A stretch of DNA of 64,000 nucleotides, from NCBI GenBank assembly GCA_002633025.1, contig NMRB01000613.1:227617-291616 (forward strand). Reading direction: 5' to 3'. The stretch is from Notospermus geniculatus (taxonomy: Eukaryota; Nemertea; Pilidiophora; Heteronemertea; Lineidae). The stretch's first letter is position 1, and each line of letters begins with the position of its first letter. Below are positions 34,156-43,757 of this stretch, one piece after another. Under the pieces are notes generated by a model that made no database searches, was not told the origin of the DNA, and worked only from the letters and a program-made list of their open reading frames with translations. Both the position numbers and the translations under genes were made by a program.

Positions 34156-34820
34156 ATAAGCAAGAAGTCAATCTCCAGAATTCACGAATTTTCGACCCCA
34201 AGCGGGGTCTTTTTCAAGTGGAACTTTACAATCTGAAACTCTAGAAAAGACTGAGCTGAAACCCGAATGTAGAACCAACACCTGTGTAGACAGGATGAGT
34301 GAGCAATTAAGGAAAGAATAGTGTCCAAGCACCACGGATGGTTGCTGGACCTAATTGGGAGAGTGGATGTAATTAAGGAAAGAAACGTGTCCAAGCCCCA
34401 CTGATGGTTGCTGGACCTAATAAAGAGAGTGGATGTAATTAAGGAGTTCTAACTGATTTAGCTGAAAGAAAAGGGTTTAATAAATATGACATATGACATA
34501 AACCCTTTTCTTTCAGCTAAATCAGTTAGAACTCCTTAATTACATCCACTCTCTTTATTAGGTCCAGCAACCATCAGTGGGGCTTGGACACTTTTCTTTC
34601 CTTAATTACATCCACTCTCTTAATTAGGTCCAGCAACTATCCATGGTGCTTGGACACTATTCTTTCCTTAATTGCTCACTCATCCTGTCTACACAGGTGT
34701 TAGTTCTACATTCGGGTTTCAGCTCAGTCTACGGTTGGGGTCGAAAATTCGTGAATTCTGGAGATTGACTTCTTGCTTATTATCATTTTGTGTGTCAATT
34801 TTGTGCTATTCTGTATCTTG
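34156..34820. mobile_element. Long palindromic element with 14-bp target duplication
   Basis: The arms of about 310 bp (34156-34468 and 34495-34775) are near-perfect inverted copies meeting at AAAGGGTTTAATAAATATG. It starts ATAAGCAAGAAGTCAATCTC and ends ...TGTATCTTG. The flanks are identical 14-mers GACCCTAAACGAGA (34142-34155, 34821-34834). The asymmetric tail (ATCATTTTGTGTGTCAATTT...) after the right arm matches the tail of 14939-15719. It inserted at the splice acceptor of the LamG exon and duplicated it. Confidence 0.85.
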
Positions 34821-36225
34821 GACCCTAAACGAGAAATTGAATATTCAGTAGACCCTCGGTAAGTGGACCCCCACGGACTGGAGCAAGTGGTCCACATACG
34901 TGAGGTGGTCCTGTTACCGAAATTGTCAGACCAAATATGAACGTCAAATGGACTCAGTCCCGGGTGGCAGGCTAAAAGAGCAGGCTTTAGTTCAAAGTCA
35001 CAACGAACTGATGGTGAACACTTATAGGTGATGAGCGACCAGTTTGATGGAGCGGCGGTTCACATAAATAGTGGTCAGAGTAAGCAGCCTTCGCCCAACG
35101 TGTAGCAAACGAAAACGATATACATGTACCATGAGAGCATGTCGTCCGGTGAGTTCCGACGAAGTCAGCTGACAGGAAAACAATTTCTGGCTCGTGTTAA
35201 AGGGGAACTGTATTCCGCAGCAGGTCTCCAAAGTTACAGCCTCTGGCGATAGAACAATGTAGGTAAGGGAAGTCAGCAAATTAGATCCGTAACTTCGGGA
35301 AAAGGTTTGGCTCTGAGGGCTGGCCGTAGTCTCGTGCCACCAGACTCTTGCAATTTCCAATTTTAGAGTCTGGTCGATATGGTTACTTTGACTTGTAAAA
35401 CCATCATGGCGGACAATCTACCGACGATGAGGCAGGACACAACTACACTCTACTGCATGCACGCATGCACTATAATTTGACTTGACAACACAAATTCCTG
35501 CAGCCTACGTCACCAACTTTGGAGACCACTGCGGGAGACCCATGATGCATTGGTCGTGACTAGCCAATCAGCGAAGCTCCCCTTATTTTGAATCGTCGGA
35601 ATAAGGTCACTGACCCAATTACAATGAGAATTTTGTTCTGTGCCAGACCCTCGGTCTGACGACCTCGGCGGAGTATGAACGAGGGGCTGGTTGCGCGAGA
35701 CTAGGCTGGCCGGTGCACTCCCATCGGCCCTTGAAAATCCGAGGGAGACGTTTTTTTTGCGGTCACACCTATGAATTGCCGGGCTTCAAGAAACCCGTGT
35801 CTGAAAAACACGGGTTTTGGGAACACGGCAAGTTCGCCGTGCTTTTCGAAATCCCCATGTTTTCGTTAGTTCTTAGCACGGCTACAGATGGCGCAGCCAT
35901 TAATAAGTGACGTCGTTTTCGCGCCTCCAACAATGTGCGCCAATAGGGCAAGTAAAAGACCCCACACAGGTGGACAGTAGCCTGTCGTGGACTCCACACC
36001 TCCGGCAAAAACCCAACAGGGTTACGACGCCGGTAATGATTCGATATAATACGGAAATGACCGAAGAGTCAGTGCATGCAGCGCACCTGTCGCCTGGCTA
36101 CTTAACTACAATGTAGTTGTGTGACCTCTCGCCGGGCTTTTCGTACACAGGGGTTTGACACGGGTCTGGAAAAACACAGATATTTTCAGCAGGTGTAACC
36201 GTAGCTAGTATTGTATTGTAATAAT

Positions 36226-36831
36226 TAACCTGGTTCCCTGGGCTCCGACCGTGACACTTACTATTCGTGTAGGAGCCCAGGTATCCACAACCGTCTATAA
36301 ATAGCAGTGGCGTCATCACTGGGAAAGCCGTGTCCAAAAGCGAAGTGCAAAACAGATGTATATGTGTGTATTACCTGTCAGAAATGACTTCTCTGCTGCA
36401 CGTTGTCAATGTCTGTAGAAAATGTACTCATAATCGATAACTCAAATGTATCGTCGATATACTTGTAGTTTTCCATGATTTTAATGTCTGAACTGGCCCA
36501 AAGCGAAGACGCCATCTTTAAATTTGAAATTTGACTCTGTATGCGATTCATTCCGGCACTCGATTCACTCCAAAATTAGTCAGAGCTTAATCGTTAATTA
36601 CAAATTTCAATTTCCACTTTATTAGAAATGTTACAACTATTCTAAAACGTGCTAATGATAACAAAATTTTTATATCCCAATCAACCTGATTTACACGATG
36701 TTTAATCGACGCTTAGAATCAACGGCTTCCCACCTGCCGGAATTCCGGCAGGTAGTCTGAGTTGCGGATACCTGGGCTCCGACACGAATCGTCAGCCAGC
36801 GCCACCGTCGGACGCCCAGGGAACCAGGTTA
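36226..36831. mobile_element. hAT-like MITE, 8-bp duplication
   Basis: The ends TAACCTGGTTCCCTGGGC and complement are flanked by GTAATAAT (36218-36225, 36832-36839). The terminal repeats extend imperfectly for about 70 bp (CATTCGTGT, GGAGCCCAGGTATCC). Duplications of 8 bp fit hAT. Non-coding, 606 bp. Confidence 0.8.
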
Positions 36832-36840
36832 GTAATAATA

Positions 36841-36925
36841 CATTCTCCAACACTGTGGCGAAGGCAAACTACGGCATTGGAGAATGATGTAATCACCCCC
36901 GGTGGCGCCGTCTGTCAACAAAACA
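36841..36925 (+). repeat. Second copy of the CATTCTCCAACAC hairpin repeat
   Basis: CATTCTCCAACACTGTGGCGAA...GCATTGGAGAATG, then GGTGGCGCCGTCTGTC. Same layout as 10407-10497. It directly follows the hAT-like MITE duplication. Confidence 0.55.
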
Positions 36926-36999
36926 TAAGATGTGGTTTCAGTGGACGTTGATTCCTGCACACCTGTATCATTCAGTCTGTCCAACTGCAATTCATTTTG

Positions 37000-38190
37000 A
37001 GACAAAATATCATCAGTTTGTCGTAACATTAGGAAATAATGTGAGTCAGTCTCAACACCTCCACAATTGCAGCGTAGAATTGGCACGAGTTTCCATGTTT
37101 CAATTTCCTACCTGATGCTAGAATCCACCCCGTTTAAATCCACCCTCACGGCAGCTGAACAAGCATTGAAAGTTATATTAAATTTTCCACTTCTGCTCAA
37201 CAGACACAATCTCGAGCAGTGAAAAATCAAACGCTGATATATGTAGATGGTACCTGATCCTACCAACCCGGGCGCTGCAGTCGTGGCTTGTTTGGTAGGA
37301 CCAGTATTGGCCGCCATTTTTGGAGGAATTCTGTCGGTGACGTCACTTGGAAATTTATGTAAATTTATTCAATTCTCAATACGGCTGACGTACTGGAATG
37401 CAGATAGAAGGTGACCTCCATTTTACACTGGAAATCTACTAATCACGAAGATGTTAAAAATAGAACGGTATCAACATGTAGTTCCTATACTTATCACCTG
37501 GGTCAGCACCGGCCAATCAGATTCACGAACACGATAGGCAGGACCGGTGTAACGTCTTATAATGTCCCGATATCTCAGTGTTCCACGTCATACAGTGCCC
37601 TGTGAAACACTAAGATATAAGGTACAATATAGGACGTTGCACTGACCGACGGAAACACTGTAGCACTTTACACCGGTCCTAACATTTGCAAAAGTCGGAT
37701 ATAAAATTGTTAGGACCAGGTACCAGTCTAACGCTGATACCGAGCAGTCCGAATGATGTAGCAGCCTGCACTCACTAAAGGCCAATTCATACTTCTCCGT
37801 TTTGCGCTTGTCATTTCCTTATGTTTACAATGTATGTGTGGTACCAACAATAAAATTACTTTTTCTACCAGGCATTCACAAAGGAAACGGACAGGCGCAA
37901 AGCGCAAAACGCAAAGTATTAATCTTCCTTTACTTAGTTTATAAAAAAAATATTCCCGCACTGGTTGCTAGTGTTCCCTTACGAAAAATTCCCATGTGTT
38001 ATTTCTTTTTTTCACATGTGGGAATTATTTCACATATGTGAAAATAAGGCCATGTGTGAAATTTGCCGTGTGAAAAATTCCCACGTGGGATTTTTGTTGA
38101 AATCCCACATGTGAATCCTACATGTAAATCCTATATTGGTGATAATCTTAGTTCACAGTTTTTTGCTATTTTCTTCATCACCTGACTTGT
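37000..38190. other. Non-genic stretch with small inverted repeats
   Basis: AGGACCGGTGTAA (37542) pairs with TTACACCGGTCCT (37668) around an inner GTGTTCCACG-type hairpin. AAGGCCAATTCATACTT (37785) pairs with AAGTATTAATC-like sequence near 37915. At 38010-38130 there are repeated CACATGTG and TCCCACxTGGGA palindromes. No gene seen. Confidence 0.4.
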
Positions 38191-38191
38191 G

Positions 38192-38425
38192 TCAGATGTA
38201 GAAGGAGAAGGCCACCATCAGGTGCAGCCTTTCATTATAAACAGCTTCCGTCTTAGCCAATAGGCCGAGATTCTTCTTGGATGGAGTGACAAAGTTAGCA
38301 TGTTCAATTCGTAACTTTTCAACACCAGCACCATAAAGTTCACGTAAGATACACATAATCCTTGTCTTCTTACCAGCTCCTGATGGACCATACACCAGAA
38401 GATGGGGGAAATCACCTCCATGGAC
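38192..38425 (-). pseudogene. Isolated RFC3-like exon (clamp-loader AAA+ ATPase)
   Basis: After a good acceptor (TTGCACTTGCAG) the frame reads GGDFPHLLVYGPSGAGKKTR then IMCILRELYGAGVEKLRIEH: the Walker A region of replication factor C subunit 3, which loads PCNA at primer ends. Identity to RFC3 ends at TPSKK; NLGLLAKTEAVYNERLHLM follows, unlike the family, then a stop after VAFSFYI. No other RFC3 exon is recognisable nearby on either side. It is most likely a captured or duplicated exon; a first part of a genuine gene with distant exons is less likely. Confidence 0.6.
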
Positions 38426-38429
38426 CTGC

Positions 38430-41400
38430 AAGTGCAAATAATAAAATTAAATTAAATTGTCAATAAAATACCGGTACATTTGATTTATTACTAGGGTAGG
38501 CTATTTAGGCCTAAAAAAGTGGTACCAGTGGTATCTTTTCAATTGGATCCACCCCGTGTTATTGACTTGACGACAGCAGCTAGCTAGGCCTGCCTACCGC
38601 CATACCGGTAGGCCCTACTACTCTGCTGCCTATAGTAGGCGCATAGCACAGCTGTTTCAGGCTTTTGAGTCCTTCCATCGAAATGGTTTCATAACCTCTT
38701 TAGGTTCTTGACTGTGAAGTAATATGTCTTACGTGTTTCCTTAGGTGTTAACTTCGTTACGAGGCAGTAAGAACGTTGCATCATTGCTTGCTCATTTGCA
38801 TTTCAAATGGCAGACTTTGTACACAAAGGAAATTTGTATAGCTTTCTTTTGTATATCTAAGCTCTCCTATATTAGAAATATCAGAAATGAGAAACTTTGT
38901 TTGATGGCCGCATGCTTTAGACAAAATATCAGTGCAGGACTTCCTATCCTTCTATTCGCCAAATAATCATTTGTGAGGAAGCTATTGTCGTCAGAAAAAG
39001 TTAAGTACATATTTCACCATGTAAGAATCCTCGGAGTAGAAAACGAATGATACAATATCCTAGCTGAATAACTACCAATCNGTAGAAAACGCATGATACA
39101 ATATCCTAGCTGAATAACTACCAATCCACGATATATCCATACAAATTCGATCACGTTTGTGAATTTTCTAATTTTTAAGAGCTCATTTGTAGAGGAATTC
39201 AAGACCTGTGCCTTGTTCTTACATAAGTCTGAGAAAATGACGCGGTATTACTCGAACATTGGTTAGTAAATGACAAGAGGGTGATCAGTTCTTTCGATGG
39301 AGGCTCAAACAGCTGTGTAACATGACTAAGAACGCCTGATATTCTCAGGATGGTCGCGGAAGTCCCGGATGACTACATTCACTTCCAAAAAGACTTACCA
39401 GATACGTTTTGTGAAGGCTCCATTGGTGCCCAATAAAGGCTAACCGTTTGCTGATTACGTACCAGTAACCATGGTAAAAGAATAGGCCCTAACCTCATTG
39501 TAATATTTTTTGGTGTCCTTTTTGTGGTCCTTCAAGAGAAGATGCCGGTCAAATTCACAACCTGCGCATCTTGTCTGTCTACGTCGCTTTTGCTGCAGGT
39601 AGGCCCTATCTAGTTTTGTAGTCAAGGGATTCTGCCACAAGAACAGAAATTTCCTCCGAACATGTTATCAGAGACTGAGCACGATCGAATTCGCTCACTA
39701 GTGAGCTTATCTCCGTGCTTCGCTTCGTTCTCCATCGACGAACTTTGGCAAGACGATTTCAGTGAAAATGTTTCGATAAGAGAAAGAATGAAAAAAACAT
39801 AGTTGCACCCATAACAAAGCTCATGGACTAAGCCCCTTCGCTATTCCTGTATTGGTCTTGCACTTTGCTCTGCGAGTGTTTGGAGTCCATACACCAAGCT
39901 TGTCACTACAGACAACACTAAATCCGAAGAGTGTTAGTATCGGGTCCTGTCGCTAATAGGCAAACGCTCCTTGTATGTTCTCTATGAAACATGGTACATT
40001 TAAGTAAAGCCCATTAGTGCCCAATATTTTTTGATATTAAAATACAAGTATAATGAAAAAAAAAATTGCTCTTGCACCAAGATCAAAAAGTAATTATGGC
40101 ACCAAACACAGATCTCCTCGATCAACTAACTGTAAGAAATATAAATGTGTGGACATTCTCTTAAATGATAAAATTGATCATTGCAAATGTAGAAAGGTTT
40201 AATTCAATACATTAGATGAAAAATACCAATAATTACACGATGACAGGTTCTATAGCTACACTTCTCTTAAATGGTCATCACCTTGGCCTTGACAACAACT
40301 CCTGTCAAAATCGACAACGATAGGTATGCCGTTCTATAGTGATCCTTGGCACCGTCAAGCTTATTCTTAAAGGAGCACGGTGTGCGATATCGTCTCGGTA
40401 TTTTGACTGCAAACGTAGAGAAAGCCACCTAGCGGCAGCAATACGAACTACAAAACTCCATTACAGAATGTACGTACTTGTACACCGGCTCCATTCGCCA
40501 ACAGCGTTAGTTAGTCCCTGGAGTAGAAGAGTGGCGCGCACGGCGATGGTGGCGCTGGCTGTCGAGAAAAATAGGCAATACCGGGCTCCCTAAATAAGGC
40601 GTTGCCCCGAGTTGGCTCTCGATGGGCGATTGCTCAGAGTTCTCTCCACGGCTGAGTTTCCCATATACACAGCCAACTTGCCCAAGAAAAATTCTAGGGC
40701 GGAGAGGCGCTACTGTAGTTGTCCATTCAACTTTCGCAGGCATCCCCTTTCCATTCATCAAGAACTCTTGCTTTCTATAACAAAGGTCGCCACCAATGCT
40801 GTGAATATTGTCAGATTCCGTAAGGCAAGTTACTTTCAATCCTGTCGAGCAACATCTAACTTGCCCAACCAAAACTGACCACAATCATGTTGCAGTGAAT
40901 TCATTCTTGCTTTAATATGGTTGCCGAACAATGTAAATGATTGCAGTTGCGTTTGACAAAATCCACAGCGTTCATCATGAAAATGCCGATGTTATGACTC
41001 GTTATGCATGTTATTGACTGTTTCATTCTTATAAACAATCGGTGTTTTATATCAGGTAGACAAAATAAAGCACAAAAAACGCCCCACAATGTGAACAATA
41101 TAATCTAAGTCGTCTCCGATATTTGCAAATTTTCGACCCCACACTGGGGTGTTGTTAGGCACGTTCAAGTGAAAATCACAGAAGTGTTTTATATCACAGT
41201 TCCTTAATTGGTTCTCCCAAATCAATTCTACGATCAATATTTTTTCTTAGAATCCGGTATTTACGATGTCTGCTCTTCTTTGAATGTTGGTGAGATTTTT
41301 GGACTGAGATTTCTGTGAATCAAGAGGGGAAATGAACACGGGCTAGTGCTGCAAACGCCAAAGATCAGCTGATTATACTTCCAATCTAAAAGCAAACGAC

Positions 41401-41560
41401 GTGAAAATTCCACTTTGATATTCTCTGGCATAGACATTGTTTGAACATGAGGATCGGATTTTGAATCAAAGAATTTATAAAGTTAGCAGTTTCGAGTATT
41501 CAGATCAACTTTCACTGACAAGCAAGTAGTGTCCATATCATGGTGTTCCTAATTAGTTTT
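38430..41560. other. Non-genic stretch
   Basis: No supported exon. Contents: AGGCCTAC words (38490-38640), a duplicated 45-bp stretch around an N (39036-39126), AT-rich sequence, a stretch near 40548-40595 related to 10450-10497, and GCAAATTTTCGACCCC (41126-41141), a fragment related to the hairpin family at 14939 and 34156. Confidence 0.4.
39036..39126. other. Direct 45-bp duplication around an N: assembly join
   Basis: The 45 bases at 39036-39080 (GTAGAAAACGAATGATAC...) are repeated with one change at 39082-39126, separated by a single N at 39081. This is the pattern of two contig ends that overlap but were joined without merging. Confidence 0.8.
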
Positions 41561-41565
41561 GGGCA

Positions 41566-41868
41566 CTACAGTATGAGCAACAGCCTATTACGCTGAGGCA
41601 CACACTTCCTTGCAAAGGAAGTTTTGTGTCTTTCACTAGAATGCCCAAGACCTCGTCGGCTGATTTCGATCCTTTTATTCGAAACGGGTTTTACAGTGAC
41701 GATAATGATGATGTTGCTCGTTGATACGAGAACGAAGGGAATGAATGCTCCGAACAGATCAAATGGAGAAACGAACAGCTCGATGGCAGGATGATTCTCA
41801 ATAATGTTAAGAGCTTCGTAAAATATAATGTAAACAGAAAAAAAACAGTAGCATAATGTGTAATGCAC
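41566..41868 (-). pseudogene. Rhodopsin-like GPCR fragment (TM5 region), copy D
   Basis: The minus frame reads NHPAIELFVSPFDLFGAF then IPFVLVSTSNIIIIVTVKP and NKRIEISRR, matching in layout the TM5/loop 3 start of the third exon of copies A-C (FQLIFGSVLPSIIIIVSN). TM6-TM7 do not follow. It is a diverged and truncated paralogue; similarity is low. Confidence 0.4.
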
Positions 41869-42330
41869 ACGTACATGTATCAGATTGAGTGCCCTACTTC
41901 GTTGTTACATATTCGGTAAGTACAGATCAAACAGGCTGATTTAGGTAGTTCAGCCAGTAGGCCTAACGTGGCTGACTAAAATCTTGATACTCAGACTTCA
42001 TATCTCTTTATCAGACTCAGAGTATGAGCATGGTCCTTAAAGAGGAAATTCTCAGCTTTCCTCAATTCACATACTTTTGCTTGTTTCTATTATGATATAG
42101 CATATGTAGCAATATCCTGTCACCCTCCATTCAATATATTCCACCCTTATTGAAAAAAGCTAATTTTAATTGCCCACGCCGCAGGAGTTCCGAAGACAAT
42201 CGGCCAATTACCCAGCGTGGCCAAACATTGTTTACAAAATCAGTGTGACGTCAGCAAAGGTAGACAATATACACACACAGCAGCACATACACAACGAGCT
42301 TGTACACCTGTACACTGATCACTGACCACC

Positions 42331-43757
42331 ATGGAGAGCGATTCGTCGGAAAACTCGTCTTTCTTCAGCGATTCAGACATTGAATCGGATGAAAATGTTT
42401 TCGTTTTCGCGGAAGATGGTTTTGAGGACGATATATACGCCGACGACAATGGAAATCTTCCAGATATTATTGGTCCGTACATGTATGAGCCGGAGGCAGA
42501 ACCTCCAGCAGACGATGCGATCGCCGACGCTGATGAGAGAGAAGCAGAAGAAATCGACGTCAATATCTTGGAAAATTGTTTAGTTAACTCCTAAACAGTC
42601 TGAATTTTCAAGCAATGTGACGTTCAATCACATTCTCCCGCGATAATCGTGTTATCGGGGAGTTTGTTATGACAGAAACCGCAATTTTGACAGCTGGCGG
42701 CATGCACGCAGTATGCATGCAGCGGCAGTGCAGTGACTGTCAAATGAATGTGGAGGCCCTATTCAGCACGGTAGAAGCCGATATCCGCAAATCCACCAGT
42801 CATGCCAGCGTTTCCTGGTTAGGCCTATCCTTATTAAGTGCCATTTTCGAAAAAATGATTGAGAAGAGTCCCACAGAATGGATTTGGAACTGTCTCGTGA
42901 CACACTGACAAGCTAACTGTGAATCCTGATGCAAAAGCATCATCCAGGGGCAACTCATCCCATGGCTCCTTCTGTTCAATTTAGGCTGGATTTATCCTAT
43001 CCCATGTCTGACTGTGAGGTGTATGAAGTGTGTGACTTTGCAATCATTCACTTCCGAAATACTTCAATCCAAATTGTGGCCAAAGTCTGGAAGGGGAGAT
43101 CTTGTTGTATAAAAGCAACAGGTCAAACATATTCGATGTTATTATAGACTATATTTCAGCACATGATATTCAAAGATACTTACAATATTTACAAAATATA
43201 CAGGAACACTGATTGATATTTACAAAACATACAGAAACAATGAAATTTACAAAATATACAGAACGTTCACGATAGACAGAAACATTGATATTTACAAAAC
43301 ATACAGCAACAGTGATATTTACAAAACATACAGCACGTTCACAATAGACAGAAACATGGATATTTACAAAATACACAGAAACATGGATATTTACAAAATA
43401 CACAGAAACATGGATATTTACAAAGTACACAGAAAGTTTCTCAAATACAGCACATTTGACATGTTTTTCTAATTGAAATATTTCTTACTTTATCTTTCCA
43501 GGTGTTCTTGTCAAAACTGTCAAGTGCAACCAACAAGGAGGGAATGTGTTTGCTGTCATCAGCCCAATCAAGTTAGTGCAATGCTGCAAGTTGATGAGAA
43601 CGGCGAGACTACTGGCTGCATAACAAACCGAGAAGGCTTTGACACAGTATGTTTGGACAACAATGTACTGGAAGTTGCATGGCTGCAATACAAACAACAA
43701 TACGGAAGAAAGGCATATGATGGACCTCCACATAAACGCATGCGTCACATGCGTTAG
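42331..43757 (+). CDS. P2X7 cytoplasmic (ballast)-like domain protein, copy 2
   Basis: Exon 1 from 42331 to about 42580 is acidic (MESDSSENSSFFSDSD) and has DIIGPYMYEPEAE. Exon 2 (43502-43757) reads CSCQNCQVQPTRRECVCCHQ, then GCITNREGFDTVCLDNNV then LEVAWLQYKQQYG and ends PPHKRMRHMR. C-x-C-x2-C, CxCC and CIT...C are the zinc-site cysteines of the P2X7 intracellular domain. The expected donor of exon 1 (AATTG|GT by analogy with copy 1) reads AATTG|TT, so splicing may be lost. The C-terminal AYRQF/W segment of the family is absent because the frame ends at the deletion junction. No transmembrane helix. Confidence 0.65.
43165..43440. repeat. Minisatellite of GATATTTACAAAAYAYACAG units
   Basis: About ten irregular copies of a 25-32 bp unit containing ATATTTACAAAATACACAGA. 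It lies in the intron of the P2X7-like gene. The repeating minus frame (YFVNIHVSV) is a by-product. Confidence 0.85.

Noticed and set aside
33509-34201. LamG frame starting at the Met near 34201
   Set aside because: The first residues are encoded by the hairpin transposon; the real exon begins after the AG at 34146-34147.
42240-42563. Ser/Ala-rich minus-strand frame
   Set aside because: Antisense shadow of the acidic first exon of the ballast-like gene.
43170-43430. Repetitive YFVNIHVSV protein on the minus strand
   Set aside because: By-product of the ATATTTACAAAA minisatellite.
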